Assembly: GCA_023262335.1 (NCBI GenBank)
Contig: JALRBE010000004.1
Coordinates: 27,923 to 43,103, forward strand
Reading direction: 5' to 3'
Length of the DNA: 15,181 bases
Source of the DNA: Candidatus Saccharimonadia bacterium
Lineage (GTDB): Bacteria > Patescibacteriota > Saccharimonadia > Saccharimonadales > Saccharimonadaceae
The translations under genes and the position numbers were made by a program. Of the stretch, positions 5,779 through 12,224 are shown in pieces (positions within the stretch are counted from its first letter, which is position 1; each line of letters opens with the position of its first letter). The notes under the pieces were generated by a model that worked only from the letters and a program-made list of their open reading frames with translations, was not told the origin of the DNA and did no database searches.

Positions 5779-6222
5779 CTACGATTCCTTCTTCTTATCC
5801 AAACGGTCGAGTTTGGCGAAATGGATGATCAAGTAAATCACGAACGCCGTGGCAATCAGCGTGATAAGCGACGACACGATAGCACCCCAGCCGATGGCGA
5901 TTTCCTTTTGGTCTTCACTGGCTGAAAGCAATACCCACTTGAGACTGTTCAGGTCGACGCCACGTGTCAGCAGCGCCACTACCGGTGATATGAATTGATC
6001 GACGATCACCTTGACGCTGGCACCGGCCGCGGTACCGATAGCAAGACCGACGGCCAGGCCGATGACGCCCTGCGTACGAATGAAGTCGATGAAGCCGCTC
6101 ACCTGGCCTTTGCCGCCTTGCGTCGCTTCGCCCGCTTTCGTCTTGGCCGCCTGGGCCTTTTTGACGGCGGTCGCTTTGACCGTTGCCGCCTTGGTCGTCT
6201 TTTTCTTGGTCTTTTCTGCCAT
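5779..6222 (-). CDS. mscL: Large-conductance mechanosensitive channel MscL
   Basis: Membrane channel that opens under tension to release solutes during hypo-osmotic shock. It is 147 aa: an unusually long Lys/Ala/Thr-rich N-terminal extension (about 1-40), then the MscL core FIDFIRTQGVIGLAVGLAIG (first helix and TM1), VIVDQFISPVVALL, a short extracellular loop, and TM2 (IGWGAIVSSLITLIATAFVIYLIIHFA) with a charged C-terminal tail. The start MAEKTKKK is chosen over an upstream in-frame ATG because GAGGAG lies 6 nt before it. A -10 (TACAAT, 6252-6247) lies about 25 nt upstream. The basic N-terminal extension is atypical of classical MscL. Confidence 0.92.
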   Translation of the reverse strand: MAEKTKKKTTKAATVKATAVKKAQAAKTKAGEATQGGKGQVSGFIDFIRTQGVIGLAVGLAIGTAAGASVKVIVDQFISPVVALLTRGVDLNSLKWVLLSASEDQKEIAIGWGAIVSSLITLIATAFVIYLIIHFAKLDRLDKKKES

Positions 6223-6246
6223 AGGAACTCCTCGGTTATTTATTCT

Positions 6247-6252
6247 ATTGTA
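6247..6252 (-). promoter_or_regulatory. -10 box of mscL
   Basis: TACAAT on the minus strand, upstream of a GAGGAG Shine-Dalgarno and the mscL ATG. The -35 position falls in the preceding terminator hairpin and is a poor match. Confidence 0.4.
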
Positions 6253-6266
6253 GCGCATATGAAAGT

Positions 6267-6316
6267 CGCCGGGCGGCCTGGGTCACGGGTCGCGTGAGCA
6301 TCCAGGCCGTCCGGCG
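6267..6316 (-). terminator. Large GC-rich hairpin, probable terminator of the 102-aa gene
   Basis: A 15-nt stem pairs CGCCGGGCGGCCTGG (6267-6281) with CCAGGCCGTCCGGCG (6302-6316) with one mismatch. The loop itself contains TCACG/CGTGA. It starts 16 nt past the stop codon. The following minus-strand sequence is only weakly T-rich (ACTTTCATA). Confidence 0.65.
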
Positions 6317-6332
6317 AGGTGTCCGTCTCAGA

Positions 6333-6641
6333 TCATGAGACGAAGTAGTGGCGGAGTGAATCCGAGTACGGGGTCATCTGCCGTGCAGCCGCTTGCGGCG
6401 CGTGCGGGCCCGGGGTGATCGTGATGGGTCGCTCGTCGTCGTAGAGCGCGGCAGCCGGAGGCCGGTGGCGCGTCAGAAGTCCGTGGTGGATGGCACTCCC
6501 AAGCGCCTCCTTGAACACGGTGTTCGACGAGTTGATGCCGCATTGCCGCCGAAGATCGTCGATCGACGCGGTTACCGAACATACCTGGCCGAGAGCGATT
6601 ACTCGCTCGACCAGCTGCTGCCGTACTGATTCATCGCACAT
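6333..6641 (-). CDS. Small hypothetical protein, possible winged-helix fold
   Basis: A 102-aa ORF starting MCDESVRQQLVERV. AAGGAG is placed 4 nt before the ATG, which decides the start against longer in-frame options that would run into the upstream terminator. Residues about 20-60 (SIDDLRRQCGINSSN then VFKEALGSAIHHGLLTRH) have the look of a helix-turn-helix or winged-helix segment. The C-terminal third is Pro/Ala-rich. There is no membrane span or signal and I do not recognise a family. It lies between two clear terminators, so it is probably a single-gene unit; no strong promoter was found in the 50 nt upstream. Confidence 0.6.
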   Translation of the reverse strand: MCDESVRQQLVERVIALGQVCSVTASIDDLRRQCGINSSNTVFKEALGSAIHHGLLTRHRPPAAALYDDERPITITPGPHAPQAAARQMTPYSDSLRHYFVS

Positions 6642-6692
6642 GATTCTCCTTGTAAGGTTCGTCGGTTCTTGCCGAATAATCGCTTCTTCCGT

Positions 6693-6721
6693 AAAAAGAC
6701 CTCGCCTGGTTCGGCGAGGTC
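6693..6721 (-). terminator. Intrinsic terminator of the small unit downstream of argS
   Basis: Perfect 9-bp stem GACCTCGCC / GGCGAGGTC (6698-6706, 6713-6721) with a 6-nt loop. On the minus strand it is followed directly by TTTTT (6697-6693). Confidence 0.9.
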
Positions 6722-6744
6722 GTTCGGTGCGGATAAAGCAGGAA

Positions 6745-6822
6745 CTAGCTCGCCGGGGCGCCACAAATCACGAGCACGAGGCCCTTGAATGCGACAAACT
6801 GACGTGAAGCGCTAGTTACCAT
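6745..6822 (-). CDS. Candidate leaderless 25-aa peptide gene (or small RNA of about 125 nt)
   Basis: A self-contained unit just after argS: consensus-like promoter, then ATG only 6 nt past the -10 box, 25 sense codons, TAG, and an intrinsic terminator with TTTTT. The peptide is MVTSASRQFVAFKGLVLVIC followed by GAPAS: a short basic start and a hydrophobic second half, as in small membrane peptides. Alternatively the transcript is a non-coding RNA: AACTAGC near its 5' end and GCTAGTT at the end of the ORF can form a 7-bp closing helix, and TCACG/CGTGA can pair inside it. The promoter-to-terminator unit is well supported. Whether it is translated cannot be told from the sequence. Confidence 0.45.
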   Translation of the reverse strand: MVTSASRQFVAFKGLVLVICGAPAS

Positions 6823-6828
6823 GAGTAC

Positions 6829-6858
6829 AATTTACTATAACTTGTTTAGATTAGTCAA
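6829..6858 (-). promoter_or_regulatory. Promoter of the small unit downstream of argS
   Basis: TTGACT (6858-6853), an 18-nt spacer, then TAAATT (6834-6829) on the minus strand, beginning 6 nt after the argS stop codon. The 25-aa ORF starts 6 nt past the -10 box. Confidence 0.7.
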
Positions 6859-6864
6859 CTTGGA

Positions 6865-8493
6865 CTACATTTTGTTCGGCGCGGCAATGCCAAGAATCAT
6901 CAGGCCGGCACGGAGCGTGTCGGCATAAAGTGCCACCAGCCCTGCCCTGTGCGCCTCAAGCTCGCTGCCGACCACCTGGTTTTTTTCGTAGTAGCGGTTG
7001 AATTCCTGCGCCAGTTCGAACAAGTAATTGCATACGTGGTGCGGTTCGAGCGATTGCGTGGCAAGCTCCACGATCTCGCGGTACTCGCCAAGCTTGCGCA
7101 CCAAAGCGCGGTCCTCGCTTCTCACTTCCGCCGGCAGCTGCGTGCCGCCGAGCTTTTCGAGGATGCGCCGCGCGCGGGCATGCGCGTACTGCAAGTAGCT
7201 GCCCGTGTTGCCAGTCAGGCTCACGGCGTCGGTCACGTCGAACACCACGTCGCCGCCGATTTTTACCTTCAAAAATTGGTAGCGCAGCGCCCCCGCCACG
7301 ATTTCGTCGGTCGGTTCGCCGCCGCGCTCTTTTATGGCGTCGCCGAATTGGTCGAACAGCCAGCCGATCTCGATGACGTCGCCGGAACGCGAGCTCATTT
7401 TGCCGGTGCTCAGCTTGACGAGTCCGGTCGGATAATTCTTGAGTTTGCCCTTCAGTTCGGGAATCGCCAGTTCGCTGGCCGCGATCACGCCCTTGAAGTA
7501 CGCGCCTTGTTCGTTGCCGGTCACCACGATGTTTTCGTCGAGGTTCGGGAAGTCGGCGTACTTGAGCCGTACCAGGCCCATGTCGTGCGCGCCGTACAAG
7601 CCGTTGCCGCTACTGCCAATGTAGACGTTGTCGAACGAGCCGTGCTTGCTGCCCTCGAACACGTAGGCGCCGTTTGATTCGGTGAACACGCCAGGAGTAT
7701 TAGCAACGATCAGTTCCTTGCCCGGCAACTCGGTCTCGCTTTCCACGTAGCGGCGCTCGGTTGGCACGTTGCCCAGCCGCGCTACCACCGCGTCGATGGC
7801 ATCGTAGCTCCATTTGGCGCACAGTTCGTAAATGGCCTTGTACGCAGGGTCGTCCAGCACGAATGACTGTTTGGCCAACTCGTCGATTTCCTTCTTGGCC
7901 TCCTCAGATTCCTTGTGCGCCTTCGAGCCTTCGGCGTACATCTTGCTCATGAACCGGTTTTGTTCTTCGGCCGGAATGGCCTCGAGCTTGGATATGTCGC
8001 CACCGGTCTCCTTGAGGATCGCCCACATACTTTTGCCCACGTGCAGACCCACGTCGCCGTGGTAGCTCACCCGGCGCACGCGCGCGCCGTCAACGGCATA
8101 TAAGTTCGCCATGGTGTCGGCAAGAATGGCGTTATAGGCATGCCCAATGTGCATGGCCTTAAAAGGGTTCGGGTTGTTCGTTTCGATAACGACCGTCTGA
8201 CCTGCCCGCTTTGGTACCGGTTCGCGGCGGGTCAGATCAAGCAGCGCCTGACTGCCAAGCGTCAGGTTAATGAACCCAGGGCCGGCGACCTCGACACTCG
8301 CGAACTCACCCGTTGCACTTAGCTTGTCGGCAAGCTCCTGCGCGATATCGCGCGGCGCCTTGCCGAGCGGTTTGGCCAGTTGCAGCGCCACATTCGTGGC
8401 ATAGTCGCCAAACTGCGGTTCGGGGCGCGTCAGGCGAACGTCAGCGTCGACGTCAAAAAGTTCTTTTACGAGTTGAGCAATTTTGTTGTCCAT
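6865..8493 (-). CDS. argS: Arginyl-tRNA synthetase
   Basis: Charges tRNA-Arg; class I synthetase, 542 aa, near the usual length. The N-terminal Add1 domain carries FGDYATNVALQLAK. The catalytic core starts with VVIETNNPNPFKAMHIGHAY, with the HIGH motif at 115-118. The KMSKS-type loop is KLSTGKMSSRSGDVI (KMSSR at 365-369). QYAHARARRIL and the C-terminal LARHVCNYLFELAQEFNRYY-like segment (HHVCNYLFELAQEFN) mark the DALR anticodon-binding domain, ending AAPNKM. TATACT sits 7 nt before ATG with no Shine-Dalgarno, so it is probably leaderless. It lies downstream of the fibre cassette but has its own promoter. Confidence 0.97.
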   Translation of the reverse strand: MDNKIAQLVKELFDVDADVRLTRPEPQFGDYATNVALQLAKPLGKAPRDIAQELADKLSATGEFASVEVAGPGFINLTLGSQALLDLTRREPVPKRAGQTVVIETNNPNPFKAMHIGHAYNAILADTMANLYAVDGARVRRVSYHGDVGLHVGKSMWAILKETGGDISKLEAIPAEEQNRFMSKMYAEGSKAHKESEEAKKEIDELAKQSFVLDDPAYKAIYELCAKWSYDAIDAVVARLGNVPTERRYVESETELPGKELIVANTPGVFTESNGAYVFEGSKHGSFDNVYIGSSGNGLYGAHDMGLVRLKYADFPNLDENIVVTGNEQGAYFKGVIAASELAIPELKGKLKNYPTGLVKLSTGKMSSRSGDVIEIGWLFDQFGDAIKERGGEPTDEIVAGALRYQFLKVKIGGDVVFDVTDAVSLTGNTGSYLQYAHARARRILEKLGGTQLPAEVRSEDRALVRKLGEYREIVELATQSLEPHHVCNYLFELAQEFNRYYEKNQVVGSELEAHRAGLVALYADTLRAGLMILGIAAPNKM

Positions 8494-8500
8494 CGCTATT

Positions 8501-8506
8501 AGTATA
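8501..8506 (-). promoter_or_regulatory. -10 box of argS, leaderless spacing
   Basis: TATACT on the minus strand, then 7 nt, then the argS ATG. No Shine-Dalgarno and no good -35. Confidence 0.6.
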
Positions 8507-8525
8507 ACAGAGGTTCGACGGAGAA

Positions 8526-8542
8526 CGGCCCCTATCGGGCCG
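8526..8542 (-). terminator. Short hairpin over the stop codon of the GH26 fibre gene
   Basis: CGGCCC / GGGCCG stem (8526-8531, 8537-8542) with a 5-nt loop that includes the TAG stop. There is no T-run after it, so its role in termination is doubtful. Confidence 0.3.
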
Positions 8543-9761
8543 CCGTGCCTCGGTACGCGATAAAATCGATCCTGAAGTACAACACCCCCGTACCGACCGT
8601 TTTGAGAATACCGGCGCCGATGCCTGTAGCCCGGCTCGTGCCTTGCGGAAGGTTCGTATTGATCGACGCTACCTGCGTGCCGGCGATCGTGTACGTCGCG
8701 ACGTTGTTCAGCACCGTGATGCCGAACGTCGTGAAGTTCGTGGTCACCGCCACGCCCGTGTCGGTCTTGGTGCGCACGCTGTTATTGGCCGTGACCGCGT
8801 ACCAGTTCGCCGAAACGGTTCGGTCGTATTCGAAGTACGCCCCGTCGACCGCTTCTGCCGTGCCGGCATCAACGAACCCGAGCCGTATGACATATTCGTC
8901 CGTCGCGTTCGACAGCGTGCCAGGGGCGCAGCGTATGCGCAGCTTGCGCTCGTGATTGCCTGCCGTGCCGAATATAATCGACGTTGCCGCCGTGCCGATG
9001 AACGCCGAGCCGGCAGCGGTGGATCCGGTCGCAAGCTGCACGACCCCTGACTCGGTCTGACTGAAAGGTGCCGTCGCCCCCGCGGCAGTGCCCGTGCCCG
9101 ACAGCGCGGACGAGAACGCCGTGCCGCTGATACCGTTGAAGAAATCCTCGATAAGCACCGATCTGCTCGTCGCAAGGTCGAACGGATCGACCGAGGCCCA
9201 GCGCAGGCCGCTAGTTTGCGAGGAGTCGGCCATGAGCACCTGTTCGTCCGTGCCCACGGCCAAGCGAGCATCAGCGGTGGACGTGCGCGTCAGCAGATCG
9301 CCCTTGGTCGTCAGCACCGACGCGCTTGCCGACCCGATTTTATACGAACCTTGGCTCGACTGCGGCCAGCGGCCAGGCGTGTTGCTGAAGTTCGTGCGGA
9401 ACGCGAACTGCCAATCCGAATAATTGCCGAGCCGGTAGTTGACGTTGTTCAGGCCGTTCATGTGGAAGTAAATGATTTCGCGGACGACCGTGTGGTCTTC
9501 GAGCCAGTCCTTGAACTGATAAAAGATTCCCACGTTCGAGCCGGAACCGCCCTGCCCGACGCCCCATTCGCATATGCGCATCGGCTTGCCGTGGTCGGTC
9601 GCGAAGTCCGCGAACGCGTCGAGCCCCCATGTGCCGCCCTGTACCCACGTCCAGTCAGCCGAGCCAGGATACGCCGTCACGCCCACCCAATCGACGTATT
9701 CGTCGCCCGGGTACCATTCCTCAGGTGACGTCGCAGGTATTCCCACAAATGCGGGCACCAC
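8532..9761 (-). CDS. GH26-like fibre protein, C-terminal part (frame-shifted from the upstream part)
   Basis: A continuation, in the -1 frame, of the gene starting at 10696; the GTG at 9761 is only where the frame opens. It begins with the second half of a GH26 (beta-mannanase-like) barrel: EEWYPGDEYVDWVGVTAYPG, then RICEWGVGQGG, whose Glu (about residue 377 of the rejoined protein) fits the GH26 nucleophile. A linker follows with the phage-fibre motif TTKGDLLTRTSTADARLAVG and DEQVLMADSSQTSGLRW. The last 240 residues (SVLIEDFFNGISGTAF to DFIAYRGTAAR) form a beta-rich, Thr/Ala/Gly-rich domain like those at phage tail-fibre ends. Rejoined length is about 721 aa. If the break is real the enzyme is inactive; if it is a base-call error the gene is intact. 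Confidence 0.8.
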   Translation of the reverse strand: MVPAFVGIPATSPEEWYPGDEYVDWVGVTAYPGSADWTWVQGGTWGLDAFADFATDHGKPMRICEWGVGQGGSGSNVGIFYQFKDWLEDHTVVREIIYFHMNGLNNVNYRLGNYSDWQFAFRTNFSNTPGRWPQSSQGSYKIGSASASVLTTKGDLLTRTSTADARLAVGTDEQVLMADSSQTSGLRWASVDPFDLATSRSVLIEDFFNGISGTAFSSALSGTGTAAGATAPFSQTESGVVQLATGSTAAGSAFIGTAATSIIFGTAGNHERKLRIRCAPGTLSNATDEYVIRLGFVDAGTAEAVDGAYFEYDRTVSANWYAVTANNSVRTKTDTGVAVTTNFTTFGITVLNNVATYTIAGTQVASINTNLPQGTSRATGIGAGILKTVGTGVLYFRIDFIAYRGTAAR

Positions 9762-10696
9762 ACGAAACTCGCGTTCGGCGCTATCTGCGACACGATGCTA
9801 TATACGCGTCGCCACGCCGCCACGTAGTCGCTCGGCGCGTCGCCGGCGATCGGCGTGCCGTTCACCTGGAACGCCGACCATGGGTACCAGTCGCCGTTCA
9901 TTTCCCAGTTCCAGCGCAGGAACACCGGCCCGCCGTAGTCCTGGAGCTGCTTTGCTCGCGCGATGATATAGGCGTCGTCGTTGCCCGCCGCGATACCCGC
10001 CAGGTTCGTCGAACCCGGATGAGACCACGCGATTTCAAGCGGCACTACCGTGCCGAAGCGCTCGTTCACCGCCGCGATATCGCTGAGCGCGAGGTTGAAG
10101 TTGCCGTTGTCGAGCATGAACGTCATGTACGTCGAAATGGCCGTCTGTTGCGACGCCGTCAGGAACGCGTCGAGATCCGTGGTAACGTTCGCCGATCCGA
10201 CGCCGAGCGTCGTCTTGCCCGATTCCGCCACCGCAGGCGCCCGGCGCGCGCCTGTCAGCGCGGCCGAAGTCAGCCCAAGCCTGGCGTTGATCGCCTCGCG
10301 CTGCGCCGTGCTGACCGGCTTGTTCATGTCGGACGTGTTGTCGGCGTTGCCAAGCCCCACGTCGCCCTTTACGAGCGTGACGACGCCGGTTTTGCCCGCC
10401 ACGCTCGTCACGGGAGCCGTTTGGTTCAGCTTGGTCTGCACCGACGACGACAGCTTCTGCTCCTGAACGGTCCCGTCGGCTAGCAGCGCATTCGTGATCG
10501 ATCCGTCCGCGATACTCGCGGCGTTCACCGCGTCACTGGCGATGGCCGCGTTCGTGATGGCATTCGGCGCGATGACGTTCGCCGTGACCGCGTTGTCCTT
10601 CAGCTTGCCGTCCGACTTCAGGGACTCGAGCAAGTACTCGTTGAGAATATCTCCCCAAGTACCGTGGTCGGAACCAGGTTGCGGTAGTCGCGCCAG
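9677..10696 (-). CDS. GH26-like fibre protein, N-terminal part
   Basis: Starts, by homology with the fibre protein at 13970, at an in-frame CTG (10696) giving (M)ARLPQPGSDHGTWGDILNEY; an AGGGG lies 9 nt before it and no ATG or GTG fits. Residues 1-90 match the other fibre protein (LKDNAVTANVIAPNAITNAA, then ADGTVQEQKLSSSVQTKLN). Next comes the phage-fibre phrase KGDVGLGNADNTSDMNKPVS, then the first half of a GH26 barrel: LEIAWSHPGSTNLAGIAAG and PVFLRWNWEMNGDWYPWS, with the acid/base Glu at about 265 in EMNG. The frame is lost at SFVWCP; one extra C in the CCC run (plus strand GGG 9753-9755) restores continuity. There is no signal peptide. The likely substrate is a beta-mannan or similar glycan, inferred from the family only. 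Confidence 0.8.
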   Translation of the reverse strand: MARLPQPGSDHGTWGDILNEYLLESLKSDGKLKDNAVTANVIAPNAITNAAIASDAVNAASIADGSITNALLADGTVQEQKLSSSVQTKLNQTAPVTSVAGKTGVVTLVKGDVGLGNADNTSDMNKPVSTAQREAINARLGLTSAALTGARRAPAVAESGKTTLGVGSANVTTDLDAFLTASQQTAISTYMTFMLDNGNFNLALSDIAAVNERFGTVVPLEIAWSHPGSTNLAGIAAGNDDAYIIARAKQLQDYGGPVFLRWNWEMNGDWYPWSAFQVNGTPIAGDAPSDYVAAWRRVYSIVSQIAPNASFVWCPHLWEYLRRHLRNGTRATNTSIGWA

Positions 10697-10702
10697 TGCT
10701 TT

Positions 10703-10745
10703 ATGCCCCTATTAAAATATATAGTCACTATACCATAAGGGGCAT
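10703..10745 (-). promoter_or_regulatory. Extended -10 promoter in concentric inverted repeats, upstream of the GH26 fibre gene
   Basis: On the minus strand TGG-TATAGT (10735-10727) is an extended -10 about 30 nt before the CTG start. It lies in the odd-length palindrome TATAGTCACTATA (10720-10732). That in turn is flanked by 8-bp arms ATGCCCCT (10703-10710) and AGGGGCAT (10738-10745) with nearly the same centre. The right part of the transcript also supplies AGGGG as a Shine-Dalgarno. It may be an operator or a hairpin in the mRNA leader. Confidence 0.4.
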
Positions 10746-10758
10746 GGCAAATAAACGG

Positions 10759-10953
10759 CTAGATGTCGCCTTCGAATTCGAAGCTTTCGCCCGCGCGGGA
10801 CTGTTCTTCGGCGGCAGCGTACTCTTCTTCGAGCGCTTCGCCAAGCACGCCGCCAGAAACGGGGCTGATACCCTTGACCGTGTGGAGCAAATAGCGCAGC
10901 ACGCGGTTGTCGTCGTGGTAGTTGATCGGTTTGTCGGTTTGTTCGTCTGACAT
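10759..10953 (-). CDS. Small acidic protein of 64 aa in the fibre cassette, unknown function
   Basis: The ORF starts MSDEQTDKPINYHDDNRVLR and ends in a strongly acidic tail (ALEEEYAAAEEQSRAGESFE). The middle (YLLHTVKGISPVSGGVLGEA) is mildly hydrophobic but too short and polar for a membrane span. No family is recognised. A fully consensus promoter stands in front, giving a leader of about 25 nt; no Shine-Dalgarno is obvious before the ATG (the leader is A-rich), and I prefer this start to one 20 codons upstream because that one would lie within the promoter. Its place between two fibre genes and its own strong promoter suggest a chaperone or abundant accessory for fibre assembly; this is inference only. 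Confidence 0.7.
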   Translation of the reverse strand: MSDEQTDKPINYHDDNRVLRYLLHTVKGISPVSGGVLGEALEEEYAAAEEQSRAGESFEFEGDI

Positions 10954-10984
10954 GGTTTTTTTGTTTTTACTAACCTGTAATCTC

Positions 10985-11013
10985 ATTATAGCACTAATGC
11001 TTAGAAATGTCAA
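10985..11013 (-). promoter_or_regulatory. Perfect sigma-70 consensus promoter for the 64-aa gene
   Basis: TTGACA (11013-11008), a 17-nt spacer and TATAAT (10990-10985) on the minus strand, matching the consensus at every hexamer position. It begins 5 nt after the stop codon of the upstream gene. It is the strongest-looking promoter in the window. Confidence 0.85.
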
Positions 11014-11018
11014 TATAC

Positions 11019-12224
11019 CTAGTGAAAGAACGGTAAAAACGCGGTACTCGAACTGGCCGGGAGCGCCTGGGAGCGCTGCATGACGTACGAGAACTTCATG
11101 CCTGAGGTTGCGTTCGGCGTGCCGGACGGCACCGAGGAGACGGACACTAGGTCGCCGTCGGCGAGTTCGTATGTCGTCGACGCGTCGTTCCCCGCGAATG
11201 CCGTGTCGGCGATGACCACGCTCAAGCCGGTGTTGGCACCATTGACGCGCAGGTGTTGCGTACGACTCCTGCCCGACCCCGGTGAGGTGGTGACCACGTA
11301 GAATTTTTTAAGCGTGCACTCGCTGACGCGCAGCTGGCGTAGCGATTCGGTCGCGTCCCATGTCAAGCCGCCCGTTCCGATGGGCTGCTGGTACGTCGTC
11401 ATGCTGTCGGACGGCGATTGCGGCGCCGAAAAGCCGCTCATTATCTCGCCAGGTTCCGAAGGCACGATGGTCAAGCAGGTTTTGAGCCGAACCGCCGCCG
11501 GCGACGCGCTCGGCGCGAGGCGAATGCCCATCAAATCGCCTGGCGCCACGGGTATCACGTCGGTAGCGCTGGCTATGGTCGTGCCGTTCGCGATCGTCGT
11601 GATCAGGTAGTCGTTCGGGCCGTTATGGCTGAACGATACGTCGTAACTCGTTCCCGAACCGGGCGCCACGTCAAAGGCAGCGACCAGTTTGGTCACCGTC
11701 ACGTCGGTCGGTGCCACGATACCGTATGCCGTCGGGTCGCTGGCGAGCAGCTGCGAGGCGCCGCCGATCGGCCACATGTAGCTGGCCGCGGCGTTCGACG
11801 CCTGAGTGCCCGTTCCAGCGGGCAGCAGGTAGTGGTCCCCAGCCGTTTCGTACTCGACGGTCCAATACTGCGTGCCGATGGCCGCGGGCGTACCGGCAGG
11901 CGTGGCGCTCATGTCGATCATGCTGAGCGCGGCGACCGCGACGCCTCCGGTCCACGTTGCCGAAGTCGCACCGTCGGCTAGCGTGACCGATGCCGCGGTA
12001 TCGGCACCGTCGTCACGGATCGTGAACGAGTACGCATTGCCGCTGCCCGGAGCCGTGTCGAAGTACACGGTGAGCTTGGTAATGGTAATGGCCTCCGAAA
12101 CCGGCAGCGTGCGTGTGCTTTCGGTTGCCGACCACGCGGCAAGCGCCGATGCCGTAATGAAGTTGTATTCCGTCGCCGAAGCGGACGGCGCGTCGTTGTC
12201 GGCACCTTGCCAAAAACAGTTCAT
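11019..12224 (-). CDS. Three-module beta-rich structural protein, fibre cassette
   Basis: A 401-aa protein built from three diverged tandem modules, each about 128 residues. Each carries an (A/S)PGSG turn (58-62, 187-191, 314-318) after a strand such as ITKLTVYFDTAPGSG, VTKLVAAFDVAPGSG or LKKFYVVTTSPGSG, and ends in an ADG/GDL turn. Modules one and three also share W(S/D)ATES.R.L.VSE before the turn. The composition is Ala/Thr/Ser/Gly-rich with few charges, as in secreted or virion surface beta proteins. There is no signal peptide or membrane span. Its ATG directly follows the TAA of the upstream fibre gene (TAAATG), so the two are co-translated. No named family is recognised; a receptor-binding or fibre-capping role is inference. 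Confidence 0.85.
   Translation of the reverse strand: MNCFWQGADNDAPSASATEYNFITASALAAWSATESTRTLPVSEAITITKLTVYFDTAPGSGNAYSFTIRDDGADTAASVTLADGATSATWTGGVAVAALSMIDMSATPAGTPAAIGTQYWTVEYETAGDHYLLPAGTGTQASNAAASYMWPIGGASQLLASDPTAYGIVAPTDVTVTKLVAAFDVAPGSGTSYDVSFSHNGPNDYLITTIANGTTIASATDVIPVAPGDLMGIRLAPSASPAAVRLKTCLTIVPSEPGEIMSGFSAPQSPSDSMTTYQQPIGTGGLTWDATESLRQLRVSECTLKKFYVVTTSPGSGRSRTQHLRVNGANTGLSVVIADTAFAGNDASTTYELADGDLVSVSSVPSGTPNATSGMKFSYVMQRSQALPASSSTAFLPFFH

Noticed and set aside
9677..9761. Programmed -1 frameshifting in the GH26 fibre gene
   Set aside because: The shift is in the -1 direction, but no X-XXY-YYZ slippery heptamer is present around TGC-CCG; a missing base in the C-run is simpler.
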